From contig CM076996.1 of NCBI GenBank assembly GCA_039090855.1, positions 46,280,469-46,344,468 of the forward strand: a stretch of DNA of 64,000 nucleotides, given 5' to 3'. The DNA comes from Macrothele yani. Its lineage: Eukaryota > Arthropoda > Arachnida > Araneae > Macrothelidae. The position numbers were made by a program, and so were the translations under genes. Positions 1-10,831 of this stretch are shown piece by piece. Below the pieces are notes generated by a model. That model was given only the letters and a program-made list of their open reading frames with translations, was not told where the DNA came from and did no database searches. Positions within the stretch are counted from its first letter, which is position 1; each line of letters begins with the position of its first letter.

Positions 1-102
1 ATGCTAATCGTTTGCATGTCCTCTCGCGGGCGACGCATGCTGAGAATTTCAGGCCAATCGGATGCTTCCTTCTTGGTGTTGCATTTTGGGTGGCCAGCAG
101 TG
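1..102 (-). mobile_element. Terminal fragment of a Tc1-like transposon
   Basis: This stretch is the reverse complement, with few differences, of the first ~100 bp of the Tc1-like element that starts near 16202. It ends in GGGTGGCCAGCAGTG followed by TA at 103-104, as expected for a Tc1/mariner terminus at its TA target. The rest of the element lies outside the window, so it cannot be told whether this copy carries a transposase. Confidence 0.85.
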
Positions 103-104
103 TA

Positions 105-846
105 GAACACAGTTTGGCTAGTTCGCTCTTTTTCAATATTATATTAATAAAAACTTGTTTCAATTGAAATTTTTCAGGTAATTAAAAAAATTATCCTAAT
201 ATTTTTGCAAAACAATTGCGGATTCGTTCGTTTTTTTGCGTTCGTTTTTAAAGAACGGGAAGGCGATCGCCGCAAATGCTCCTTGCTGGATCTGCCACGG
301 AGTAGAAATTAAGTTTCAATTGTTGATACGAACTTACAACAATAATTTCATATTAATTGCACTACACCTTTTTTTTTATTCTGAACTACAGTCTGAATAC
401 ACTAACATGAAAAGTACAAAATGACTATCGGAATCCGGAACCATCGCCTCTAATCCAGGACGATTGACTGGATTAATTTAGGAGCATTCATACGTTCCTA
501 TATCCCATACAAATAAGGTAACATTCGCTTGGTTGTGCGTGTCATTTATAATTATTTTGTTTTATTCTCCATATTTCATTTTTATTTTAATAATGTTTGT
601 ACCTACGATGAGCGGGGTCCTTCAAACCGCGGTGCCCGGAGTAGGTGCCGCGCTTATCCAGGTGTAATGGCGGTCCTGGGAGTCTTTAACCCCGGCAAAC
701 CTTCTTAAATGAGCCAATTACCAAAAGACTCCCTCAAGAAGGCTATGATATCATGAAACGTGTGGCTTGTGGTTTCACCTTTCTGAGCGTTGTTTATTCA
801 TCCTTGGAGTGGGACGTAATCATTATATATATATATATATATATAC
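105..846. other. Gene-free flank with (TA)n tract
   Basis: No coding region is supported here; the short open frames lack any recognisable motif. Bases ~600-760 are noticeably GC-richer than their surroundings and may be an unrecognised repeat end. A (TA)n tract at about 824-846 abuts the family-A repeat that follows. Confidence 0.5.
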
Positions 847-2100
847 CCAAGAGCAGAGTCAAAGACAAAATTTTACCTAAGAATTTAAAACTAAATTTGC
901 TAAAAAACCCGAAGACCATGACGCGCAATGCAGCAGTTATGAATTTTCAGAATTCACATACTATTAAGAAGAGACAGATGCAAAAAAAACTTTATCTGGT
1001 ACTAAAACAACTAAGAAATACTCAAAAACCAACAGGTATGAGTAAAAAGGAGATAAAGTAATATAAACCTGAATGTAGAAAGTGTCGAGAATGCCGAGAT
1101 TTGGCTTTATCAAGGACCAGCAAAACTCTGCATTTTCTCACTTCCACAAAGACCTAGTTGGAAATGGGTTTCTGCAAAGCCAAAGATGCAAGTTTAAAGC
1201 CCACAAAAATATTTTTATAATTAACATAACTTCCTCAGAGTTGCACGAGGAATCATTTGATTAAAGTTTTTGCATGCATCTATAACTTTCCTGGCCCAAC
1301 CCACGCTCGTCCTCTGCCACAAAAAAAAACAGAAAAACGATTACAATAACCACAAGTTGTGAGAGTGTCTGAATAAGCCATCAGAATTATTCAGCTAAAA
1401 AACACGTTGCCAAGCAACCTAGCCGCCTAAGAGAGATTTTAAACATGAATAACAATACCAAAGTACTACAAAGTCTTATGCTTTGTGGTGAAAAAGCTTT
1501 ATCCAAAATGCCATAAAATAAAAAACAAAAGAATAAAAAATTTTCATAATGAGATTCCTAAAAGTAAACAGGATTTTGGTACCCACAACTTACTCAACAA
1601 CTGACATCACAAGAAAAAAATAATAAAAAAAATAAAAAGATACTTTGGAAAAAATTATATGAAGTTAACAATTAGTTGCAATATTTACAAATATTCCAGT
1701 AGTGCTTTAAGAGTATAATCATGTAGATATTATGTTCCTACCAACAATGAAAAAACATCGTTGACAACAAGAACAATAAAACGGCTAACTACTCAAACAA
1801 AGTGCCCAAAATCACGCTAAAATTCCAAGTTAAGTGAAAGAGAAAAAACTCCAAGAGTTAATAAAAATGCTTGCTCCTAATTCTTGATGCTAAAAAACTA
1901 AAATTTCCGCCAAGAATGTTCATTAATTAAACTTAGAACGAAGTAAGTATAAGAACAAAAATGAGAGCTTACCTTCTAAGCCACACTTGCTGCTCAAGTG
2001 TCGTGTCAAAAACATGGCCGAACTCCCTTCTCGGCTGCGCCCAGAAGCAGGGTGGTGGTGGGGATGGTTCCCAACCTTTCTCCGCATAAAAGACCCTGCC
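847..2100 (-). repeat. Family-A dispersed repeat, copy A1
   Basis: This ~1.25 kb block matches 9139-10398 almost base for base, and is related at lower identity to 31337-32630 and, inverted, to 32667-33846. Read on the minus strand it begins with a GC-rich leader (~2100-2016), then a short ATG-containing exon-like segment ending at a GTAAGC donor-like site, then an AT-rich intron-like body. The body contains a ~110 bp core (about 1075-1190) conserved in every long copy. The distal end abuts (TA)n. No long ORF exists on either strand. It is not recognised as a named transposon. It could be a non-autonomous mobile element or a multiplied 5' end of a host gene. Confidence 0.75.
1973..2015 (-). 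other. Exon-like module: ATG, 14 codons, GTAAGC donor (copy A1)
   Basis: On the minus strand an ATG follows a GC-rich leader and opens 14 codons plus one base, ending exactly at GTAAGC. The related copy at 32778-32820 has the same architecture: ATG, 43 nt, then GTAAGC, with only partly similar sequence. Keeping length and phase while the bases differ suggests a real phase-1 first exon. No downstream coding exon was found, so function is unknown. Confidence 0.45.
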
Positions 2101-2202
2101 CGTTAAATTTCTACCAAGAGAATTATACAACTAAGAATGAAGTCCTGCTTGTCCAGATAGAGTAGAATAACTCTTCAGAATACATGAAAAATATTATCAA
2201 AC

Positions 2203-2327
2203 ACACTTGTAGTGTCATGAACGAAATACGGGATTACGCCATATAATACAAATTTTGAAGATGACAATCCGATTTTTGGCGTAAATTACGCCAAAAATCG
2301 GATTGTCATCTTCAACACTTGTAGTGT
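2203..2327 (-). mobile_element. Miniature palindromic retroposon with 13-bp TSD
   Basis: Two copies of ACACTTGTAGTGT (2203-2215 and 2315-2327) bracket a 99-bp insert. Inside, about 29 bp (TGAAGATGACAATCCG...) is followed directly by its own reverse complement. A ~35-bp unpaired tail lies on the left side only. The same sequence, with the same one-sided tail, forms the ends of the larger element at 43432-43797 in the opposite orientation. This appears to be a drastically shortened copy of that tRNA-headed retroposon. Confidence 0.8.
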
Positions 2328-2563
2328 ATTTAATAACCTTTATATGTATTTAATGGGATGTAAGGTCAGGTGATGCGTAACATCACAGCCTCTCCTTGAC
2401 AAATGTCAACCCCGCCTTCTCGTGGTGCATCCTGTTCCCACTAAAGGGGCTCTGACGACCGCAAATAGCGGTATAACTATACCATCGGGATCAGAGGAAA
2501 TGCTATCCCACACTCACCAACCCGCTTGGCCAGCGTGGTGAGTTATGGCCAAACACCTCCAAA

Positions 2564-3523
2564 ATGACTCTACAACTTAAATCTTGGCCCTCAGTCTCCG
2601 GCAGCTGGAATGTACCTGGCCAAGGCAGCGGCCAGTGCGACATGAAGGCAGAGGGTGCTAAGAATCCCCGGAGGACCGGACTAGGCTGCCATTTGATGCT
2701 GACCTTGGCTACCTACAACGGACGCTCCCTATCTTCTGATTCAAGGCTTCTTGAATTGGAAGAGGAACTACAAAGGATCAAGTGGGACATCGTCGGGCTG
2801 AGTGAGGTAAGGAGAAAAGGAGAAGATCTCATTGAACTGAAAAGTGGACATCTCTTCTATTATCGTGGGACAGATACTGGCAGAACTAGTGGTGTTGGAT
2901 TTATAATAAACAAGAAACTGAAGGATAAAGTGGTAGAAGTTGAAAGTTCCTCTGACAGAGCTGCACGACTCGTTATCCAACTATCGAGAAGATACCAGGC
3001 TCAGATTATTCAAACTTATGCACCCACCACAAGTCATCCTGAAGAAGAAATTGAAGAATTTTATGAGGACATTCGTCATCTAAATAATAAAGGTAAGCAG
3101 CACTTGAAGATAATTATGGGAGATTTCAATGCAAAAATAGGGCACCGGCAACAGAATGAAACTTCAGTAGGTAAATTCGGTCACGGCAACAGAAACCAGC
3201 GTGGAAATACTCTCGTTGAGTTTGCAGAGGCAGAAGGATTTTTCATCTTGAATTCCTTTTTCAAGAAAAAGCCACACAGGAAATGGACATGGAGACATCC
3301 AATTGGGACGACAAGTGAAATTGATTTTATTATGTGTAACAAAAAATTCGTCATTGAAGACTGCAGTGTGCTAAACAAGTTCAACACAGGTAGTGACCAT
3401 AGATTGGTGAGATGTAAGATGCACCTCAACACTAAACTGGAACGTGGCAAGCTCATAAGACAAACAAAATGTATTGACATAACCAACCTTAAAAACACCA
3501 TAATACTTTCAAGTTGGAACTGA
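2564..3523 (+). pseudogene. RTE endonuclease domain (first part of broken ORF)
   Basis: The 319-residue frame starts with a variable N-terminus, then shows an endonuclease/exonuclease/phosphatase fold: LATYNGRSL near residue 47, SEVRRKG near 80, IIMGDFNAKIG near 183 and GSDHRLV near 277. In RTE elements this domain nicks target DNA to prime reverse transcription. The frame ends at 3523 because of a one-base shift near 3510; the protein clearly continues in the next frame (ELKNRFSALEGL). The start chosen is the first ATG after the leader that opens this frame. Confidence 0.85.
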
Positions 3524-5517
3524 AGAACAGATTCTCTGCTTTAGAAGGCCTAACATCGGAAGAAGTGGATATTTCGGAAGTTAACAGAAAAGTAACCAAA
3601 GCTCTTATGGAAACAGCAACAAAATTAGCTGGGTCTAAGAACAAGTTGCATGTAAACAAATTATCAGGAAAAACAAAAATGTTGATGCAAAAAAGAAGAG
3701 AGATGAGGACAACTAAAGAAGATGTGACTTCCAAAGTGGAATATATAGAGCTATGCAAGACAGCACGAAAAAGTATCACTGAAGACGTAAGGAAATTCAA
3801 CTGTGAGCTAGTGAGGAAAGCAATTGAAAACAACCAAAGCCTAAAGATAGCAAAGGGACATCTCAGTAAGGGAAGAAAACAGATTATGGCTCTGAGAAAA
3901 GAAGATGGTTCTATAACAAGAAATAGAGGCGAAATTTTGACAAGAGTGAAAGATTTCTACTCCAAATTATATGAAAGGGATGATACATGTACTCCAGACA
4001 TCATGAAAGGTACCAGAGTTCTTCCAGTCCTCCCAGCAGAAGTTGCTCATGCAATCAAGAACACGAAGCGGGGAAAGCTCCAGGAGAAGATGGAATTACT
4101 ATAGACATCATACAAGAAGCAAGTGGAGAAATTGAAACAGTACTCGCCCAAATTTTCACTCGATGCCTTAATGAAGGGAAGATTCCTGAGGATTGGAACA
4201 ATGCTACAATGATCCTGCTACATAAAAAAGGTGACATTGAGGATCTCAGGAACTACAGACCTATCAGCCTCCTATCAGTGGTTTATAAAATCTTCACTAA
4301 AGTTCTTTCACACCGCTTGAAGGTAACACTGGACATGGCTCAACCGAGAGAACAAGCTGGATTCAGGAGTGGCTACAGCACAATAGATCATATCCACGTA
4401 CTGAGAGAACTAATTGAAAGAGCGAGGGAATATGAACTTCCATTGTGCATGGCTTTTATCGATTATGAAAAAGCCTTTGATTCGGTGAAACCATCAGCAG
4501 TTACCACGGCTCTGAAATCCTGCGGTATTGAAGATGCATACATTAATATTATTAATAACATCTATGAAAATGCAAGTGCAAAGATTCGGCTGTTTGAAAA
4601 TACAACACACATAAAAATTGGAAAGGGAGTGAGACAAGGTGACACCATATCTCCGGAAGCTCTTTAATGCCACATTGGAGGGTGTTTTTCAGTCGCTGAG
4701 CTGGGAAAACAAAGGGATAAAGATTAATGGAGATTATCTAACCCACCTTCGTTTTGCTGATGACGTAGTCATTTTTGCAACTAGCCCATCAGAGCTGCAG
4801 AGTATGATCCAGGAACTTGCTGACAAGAGTAAAGAAGTGGGATTAAAAATGAACTTTCAGAAGACAAATGTGATGTTCAATGCTTTTACAAGAAATGAAG
4901 ATTTATCGATTGATGGAGAAAAACTGGAGATAACAGATACGTATGTTTATCTTGGACAGCAGATATCAAGTGAGGGTCACATTGATGAAGAAATTAATCG
5001 GCGTACAAAACTTGCCTGGAGAGCTTTTGGAAGAAACAGCATAATTTTCAAGAGCAATATGCCATTATGTCTTAAAAGAAAAGTGTTTGATCAATGCATC
5101 CTTCCAGTGCTTACGTATGGTGCAGAGACGTGGACCTTAACTAAAAGAGACGTACAAAGGCTGCAGACAACTCAAAGTAGCATGGAGAGGTGCATGCTTG
5201 GTATAACCAGGAGAGATAAGAAGAGGAACTCGTGGATCCGAAAAATGACGAGAGTGGAAGACATCATGATCAGAGTTAAATCCCTGAAATGGCAATGGGC
5301 TGGACATACTGCCAGAAGGACAGACCATAGATGGACAGCCGAAATTTTAGATTGGATTCCAAGGGACAGGAAAAGACCCAGAAAAAGACCACATGGGAGA
5401 TGGGTGGATGAAATTCGTAAATATGCGGGAGTGACATGGAGGAGACTGGCACAAGACAGACCGTTGTGGAGGAAACTTGGGGAGACCTTCGTCCAGCAGT
5501 GGATTGATAATGGTTGA
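3514..5517 (+). pseudogene. RTE reverse transcriptase (frameshifted)
   Basis: Three overlapping frames (3514-4104, 3987-4667, 4639-5517) together cover linker, RT and C-terminal domain. RT landmarks are FIDYEKAFDSV (motif A), GVRQGDTISP (motif B) and RFADDVVIF (motif C, catalytic DD). After it comes the LTYGAETWTL block typical of RTE C-termini. Shifts lie near 4080 and near 4650, the latter just after motif B. RT would copy element RNA at the endonuclease nick. As it stands no single open frame spans the enzyme, so this copy is inactive. Confidence 0.88.
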
Positions 5518-5547
5518 CAATGATGATGATGATGATATGTATTTAAT

Positions 5548-5851
5548 TACCTTAGTGTACTTCTACAGACACTTCAAGTTCCTATTTATTTTAACCTAAG
5601 TTTTTCTATTTTTAGGATAGTTATTCTAGTGAGCGAATACCTAGTTTACTTTTTATTTATTTTTATTTTACTTTTTAATCAAATTATAAACTGGTTTTGT
5701 GTGATTTTATTTGCATTTTGTGTTTTTTATTTTTAATAGGACTGTCCTGTCCATAACACTAAAGGTTCCTTTTTGTAGTTAATATGCATCCTCCAGACCA
5801 ACTTCCAAAAGGCATTCATTGGCCAGAATCATTTTATTAACTGTGTAGAAA
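5548..5851. other. AT-rich spacer
   Basis: About 300 bp between the RTE target duplication and the Penelope-like RT. It is AT-rich and shows no coding or repeat signal that I recognise. Part of it may be the 3' end of the Penelope-like element. Confidence 0.4.
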
Positions 5852-6850
5852 TTAAAACAGATCTGCCAACCTAACTCTATTATTCAGAACAATTTTTCTT
5901 AAAGTTCTTTTGATGAAAATAATTGGAATTTTGTTTTCTAGAAAACAGTTTAATAAGATTCTAATGTGGTTATTGAAATCCAAATTGTTGCTGCAAATTC
6001 TTGAAATTCTAAGTACCTGAGAAATTAGTACATTCTCAATTACTTTGGTCGAGATATTATTGTTCCAGTGCATATATTTTATTACTTCGAAAGGAAAATT
6101 AACTCCTTCATCAAAAAGGCTGATGGACGGGTTATCACAGTTAAGTTTAATGCTTAAGTCTAGGAAATCTAGTTCCTGATTACTGTGGTTGGTTTTACAT
6201 AAGTTAAGAGAGCTAAGATAGATATTTGGAAAATCACTTTCTATAACTTCCGAATTATTTAAACAAAGCAAATCGTCAATATATCTATAAGTGTATAGGT
6301 AGTTATCTGAGAATGAGGAGCTTTTATTAATGAACTTATATTCTTTAAACAATAGGAATAGATTCGCTATATTTGTGGAGTGAGCTACTCCCATAGGGAT
6401 CCCGTTAACTTGCTTATAGAGAGTATTATTATATAAAATATGGTTATTGTTTATGCAACAATTGAGATAAGAGTTCCAAGCACCTACATTAACAAATTGG
6501 TTAAGCTTAAATTCTACATACAGCTCTTTAAAGGTAGTGATGATAACTGAAAGAGGCAGATTAGTATATAGGTTCTCGAAATCATAACTATTAATATCTA
6601 TGGGATTTATGTTGAGTATAGTGGAAATTATTTCTGAATTATTATTTATTATCCAAAAATCTCTGTCTTTCAGATTAGTACAGTTACTTGTATGTTTCAA
6701 GACCCTCTTCAAGATTGCTTCAAAAGCTTGATCAATTTTCTTTTTATAACTCTACTAGCTATGAATCTAAACCTTACTGGATCTTTATGAAAATTGACAG
6801 TTGCAAAAGAAAGGGAAATTCAGGCTCATATCTCCTCAATGTATATTAGG
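5852..6850 (-). pseudogene. Penelope-like reverse transcriptase core
   Basis: The 286-codon open frame (6712-5852) carries SYDFENLYTNLP (RT motif A), VNGIPMG (motif B) and YRYIDDLLC (motif C, catalytic DD near residue 146), then LDFLDLSIKL. These match Penelope-like RTs, not LINE or LTR RTs. Upstream, in other frames back to ~6850, NFHKDPVRF and FIASR correspond to the PLE 'HK.P.RFI.S' block, so a shift lies near 6760. The enzyme would make cDNA from PLE RNA; it is broken here. Confidence 0.75.
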
Positions 6851-7518
6851 ACAAGATCCTTTATAACACTGTTACACACGTAGTATGAGTTTCGAATAGA
6901 CAAGTTGACCTCAATGATAATGAAATATTTATAGTTGAAATTTATTTATGTACAGTATTTAAATCTTGAATCCTAACATAGGTTATATTTAGTGAGATAT
7001 AAAAACGGCAATGAAGCAAATGGAGCAACACGTGTAGCGCTCACCTTACTCCGGTTTCAATCCTTCTGGCTTGCAATCGATCATGCTTCTTGTCTGGTGC
7101 TGTACCATGTCATTGAAGATATTCCGCGTTCAAACTGCGACACAAATACGAACATCTTGCACAATTCCACAAGAAGGGGGTGACGAGTTAAAATAATTTT
7201 GAGATCACTGTCAAGATAAAATTACGTTGACGCGGCCAGAATCTTAACAGGTGAAACATTTCGGTGTTCCATGCCAAGCTGCTATGAAGTATCCAGATTA
7301 AAAGATTTAAAACTTTAAAAAATGTTAAAAGAAGTCAACAAGTCACTCCTCGATCATCCGAACATGCTTCTGGCAATACTGTGCCCATCTTCAGCGGTCG
7401 GTTGTATGAGATAACCGTATGATTTTATTGTGCTGACTACCTCCTTGTCACCAGTCGACCCATCGCCCATTGGTCCTGTATCCGTGCGTAGGTTAATCAT
7501 GTGATTTACAACTTTTTG
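6851..7518. other. Non-coding interruption within the PLE
   Basis: No PLE-like protein can be followed through this stretch in any minus frame, and no other element is recognised. It separates the linker region from the RT core. It is either an inserted unknown sequence or a badly decayed part of the PLE. Confidence 0.4.
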
Positions 7519-7968
7519 CTATTGTTGCACCATCTGGTGTTTTTTCCTGTAATCAAGACCTGCTAACTTATTAGAGAAGCTATTAATTACATTGTATTTC
7601 CATTCTGCGAAGGCCTCAATTGGCTGATTGTATGCTAAACTCGTTTTAATAATATATCTATTAACATCTTGAGTAAAATTCTCAAGAATTCGTTTATTGG
7701 AGATATGGAAAAAAGGTCTAAATTTAGTACCATACTCTAACAAATACCTGAGCTTGTCATTATCAACAAAGTTCAAGTTACCAGTTATAATATGTTTGTA
7801 ATGCCTATCATAGTGAACTGTGTCTTTAAGTTCTTCACATGAACATGCAGTAACTACAGGGATAGAACTCGAAGATCCAAGTGTATAGTTTTTAACTATA
7901 GACCCCAAGGTCTTAACATACTTATAACTTACAATAGACTGGTGCCTGTGTATGGGAAAAAATTGCAT
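7519..7968 (-). pseudogene. PLE linker region preceding RT
   Basis: This frame continues the PLE polypeptide after a shift. It contains CSCEELKD, HYKHIITGNLNFVDN and LRYLLEYGTKFRP. This is the 'ITG(D/N)L ... L..LL..G.K(F/Y)R' block that sits N-terminal to the RT in Penelope-like proteins. It ends at 7519, after which recognisable PLE coding sequence is lost for ~650 bp. Confidence 0.6.
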
Positions 7969-8695
7969 TATTGTAGAACAGCTTCATAACATTGAGATGA
8001 TCAAAGCTTTTATTAAGAAATCTGATGGTCACATAATTTCTGGAAATTCCTTTAAGAGAAATTTTCTCTTTAAGAATATGCTTAAGAATGTCCAGAACAA
8101 AAACAAAAACATGCTTATCAACTTCATTAGCACTTTCATTCCAGAATTTGAAAAAACTTTTTAGGACAGAGTGCTTAAAGGACTTAAGAATTCTGCAAGT
8201 GTTTTTAACAAAACTAGTACCATTTTTAAAACTATTTAGAGTTATTTGCAAGCTTGCAAAATCCACCTTGCTTGTAGTACGAAAAAGCCTCTGCCCTCGT
8301 TTACCTCTAGTGCAGATCTTGTTGTTAACAAGAAATAAAAGTTCACGGATAGAAAATTTATGTGGATTATGCTTATTGTCAGAAAGGGTGGAATTAAGAC
8401 CATAGGGATATAAAGACTGATGTTGCAGAATTTCAAGAGATTCAGTTTCCAGTCTAGCATAGAGGTCAGGGAGGATATGCAGTACTTCTATCTTCACTTT
8501 GTCAAAACCATGACTATGAAAATGCTCTAACTCAAAGGTAGAGTACTGGCTAGCATTAGTGGAGGGGTTCACACAGTTGGTAGAGTACTTGTTAACAAGT
8601 GACCTGTGACCATTAATCCTAAGATGAAGAGGATTTTTGCTTTGGCCAATATAGCTAAGACTGCAAACAGTACAGGTAAGCTTATAAATGGTATT
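7922..8695 (-). pseudogene. PLE N-terminal part with GIY-YIG-like motif
   Basis: The frame opens at 8695 after a stop codon. It begins TIYKLTC.VC, followed by SYIGQSKNPLHLRINGHR, which matches the GIY-YIG nuclease pattern (IYK ... YIG ... L..R...H). Two cysteines precede the YIG, as in a zinc-binding insertion. The hydrophilic remainder (258 codons in all) holds a basic KICTRGKRGQR segment. In PLEs this nuclease is thought to cut the target for insertion. The frame overlaps the next PLE piece by a frameshift near 7950. No ATG lies at the very start, so the true N-terminus is uncertain. Confidence 0.6.
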
Positions 8696-9138
8696 TTAGG
8701 CTTTTCAAAACTTGTTGGAGCAATCATCTGTAATAGTAGAATACTGGTTAGGATCCTCTGATTTTCATGTCAAACAACGTTTGTCATTTCATAACTTTAG
8801 ATTAACTTTGCCAGCGATTTCATACACTATGGGAAAGGGTGCTAGCCTATCCGAGCGGAAGGACTTGACTTATCTGAGTTGACCTCCAATCCTATCATCG
8901 TCCGAAATACTCCACTAGGGCCAAACAAACAAAATTCCGAGCAAACCAACTAGGTAAACTTTATAGGAAATAAGCAGTCCAAGAAATTACCAAAACTCAA
9001 ACAATAACTACACCAAAAAAAAAAAAAAAAAAAAATTAAAACAACAGCCAAACAAGCCAAAACGAAAAAACCAAAAACAAAAAAACATTTCAACTAGAAT
9101 TTGCGCATAAGCTGCAAAATAGTAAATTGAAAATAGTT
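8696..9138. other. Gene-free spacer with poly(A) tract
   Basis: No gene is seen. A ~20-base adenine run lies at about 9015-9035, inside an A-rich stretch that leads into family-A copy A2. The A-run could be the tail of an unrecognised retroposon. Confidence 0.4.
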
Positions 9139-10398
9139 ACCCAAGAGCAGAGTCAAAGACAAAATTTTACCTAAGAATTTAAAACTAAATTTGCTAAAAA
9201 ACCTGAAGATCATGACGCGCAACGCAGCAGTTATGAATTTTCAGAATTCACATACCATTAAGAAGAGACAGATGCAAAAAAAAAAACTTTATCTGGAACT
9301 AAAACAATTAAGAAATACTCAAAAACCAACAGGTATGAGTAAAAAGGAGATAAAGTAATAGCAACCTGAATGTAGAAAGTGTCGAGAATGCCGAGCCTTG
9401 GCTTTATCAAGGACCAGCAAAACTCTGCATTTTCTCACTTCCACAAAGACCTAGTTGGAAATGGGTTTCTGCAAAGCCATAGATGCAAGTTTAAAGCCCA
9501 CAAAAATATTTTTATAATTAACATAACTTCCTCATAGTTGCACGAGGAATCATTTAGTTAAAGTTTTTGCATGCATCTATAACTTTCCTGGCCCAACCCA
9601 CGCTCGTCATCTGCCGCAAAAAACAGAAAAACGATTACAATAACCACAAGTTGTGAGAGTGTCTGAATAAGCCATCAGAATTATTCAGCTAAAAAACACG
9701 TTGCCAAGCAACCTAGCCGCCTAAGAGAGATTTTAAACATGAATAACAGTACCAAAGTACTACAAAGTCTTATGCTTAAAAAGACTTTGTAGTACAGCTA
9801 AAAAATACGTTGCCAAGCAACCTAGCCGCCTAAGAGAGATTTTAAACATGAATAACAGTACCAAAGTACTACAAAGTCTTATGCTTTGTGGTTAAAAAAG
9901 CTTTATCCAAAATGCCATAAAATAAAAAACAAAAGAATAAAAAATTTTCATAATGAGATTCCTAAAAGTAAACAGGATTTTGGTACCCACAACTTACTCA
10001 ACAACTGACATCACAAGAAAAAAATAATAAAAAAAATAAAAAGATGCTTTGGAAAAAATTATATGAAGTTAACAATTAGTTGCAATATTTACAAATATTC
10101 CAGTAGTGCTTTAAGAGTATAATCATGTAGATATTATGTTCCTACCAACAATGAAAAAACATCGTTGACAACAAGAACAATAAAACGGCTAATTACTCAA
10201 ACAAAGTGCCCAAAATCACGCTAAAATTCCAAGTTAAGTGAAAGAGAAAAAAACTCCAAGAGTTAATAAAAATGCTTGCTCCTAATTCTTGATGCTAAAA
10301 AACTAAAATTTCCGCCAAGAATATTCATTAATTAAACTTAGAACGAAGTAAGTATAAGAACAAAGATGAGAGCTTACCTTCTAAGCCACGTTTTTTGC
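9139..10398 (-). repeat. Family-A dispersed repeat, copy A2
   Basis: This copy is nearly identical to A1 (847-1990) and in the same orientation, with scattered single-base differences and small indels. It keeps the GTAAGC donor-like site and the last ~12 bases of the exon-like module (ending near 10398). It then joins unrelated sequence, so the leader and ATG are missing. Unlike A1 it does not abut (TA)n. It holds an internal duplication (9686-9886), described separately. Confidence 0.8.
9686..9886. repeat. ~92-bp direct duplication with inverted junction
   Basis: The block starting CAGCTAAAAAACACG (9686-9777) is repeated at 9795-9886 within family-A copy A2. The 17 bases between (9778-9794, AAAAAGACTTTGTAGTA) include the reverse complement of TACTACAAAGTCTT from the end of each copy. 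Copy A1 has the block only once, so this rearrangement is specific to A2. Confidence 0.85.
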
Positions 10399-10829
10399 TC
10401 TTTTGTTTTTCAGAGATAGTGACTTCGACAACACATCCGCAGGCTTTTGGTGACTGCACCCTTTTAGCGGAATCCAGAAAAGTCACCTTTATGCCGGTGT
10501 TCTCTTAATAAAGGTGGCATAATTTGTTGTATACATGTATTTTTATTTAGTCTTAGGCCTTGACGGCCAGTCACTGTCTTCGTGGGGTGAGTGGTCTTTT
10601 CTGTTTGGAGTTTGGTTTCGGCTTAGTTAGTTTATTTAATTAAATCTCTGATTTTTGTTTTTAGGTTTCAATGTTCATGTTGTTTTGAATGATAATTTTA
10701 GTATGTATGATGTGAGGTTTGGACTACCGGCTATGCGCAGCAGCATCAATTACATCTTTATAACAATTCTTGACATTTCTTCGCTTTTAATTATTGGGAT
10801 TTTTTTAAGGTTTTTCTTTTGTTGCGTTA
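10399..10829. other. Unassigned sequence next to A2
   Basis: No gene is supported. TTTTGTTTTTCAG at about 10409-10422 resembles a plus-strand splice acceptor, but no meaningful exon follows. A short open frame at 10655-10876 has no recognisable feature and runs into the neighbouring transposon end. Confidence 0.35.
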
Positions 10830-10831
10830 TA

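Larger units (their letters stand above)
2342..5547 (+). mobile_element. End-to-end RTE-type non-LTR retrotransposon with 13-bp TSD
   Basis: The direct repeat ATATGTATTTAAT occurs at 2342-2354 and 5535-5547 and flanks an ~3.18 kb element. The element has a short 5' leader, an apurinic-type endonuclease domain, a reverse transcriptase, and a 3' end of TGA/TGATGA simple repeats instead of poly(A), all typical of the RTE clade. Both ends being present makes it a full-length insertion, but frameshifts interrupt the coding region. A second, 5'-truncated copy lies at 30440-31242. The RTE assignment is from domain order and tail type, not a search. Confidence 0.88.
5852..8695 (-). mobile_element. 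Decayed Penelope-like element, GIY-YIG motif upstream of RT
   Basis: Minus-strand reading gives, in order, a GIY-YIG-like endonuclease motif (~8690-8600), a long PLE linker region (8570-7519), a ~650 bp non-coding interruption, and an RT core (6850-5852). Most PLEs carry GIY-YIG after the RT; here it comes before, as in the permuted Naiad/Chlamys-type PLEs. Several frame breaks and the interruption show it is dead. Ends and TSD could not be defined. Confidence 0.7.

Noticed and set aside
3181..3833. Minus-strand ORFs across the RTE element
   Set aside because: They overlap the sense endonuclease/RT frames, which carry the diagnostic motifs; the antisense frames are chance.
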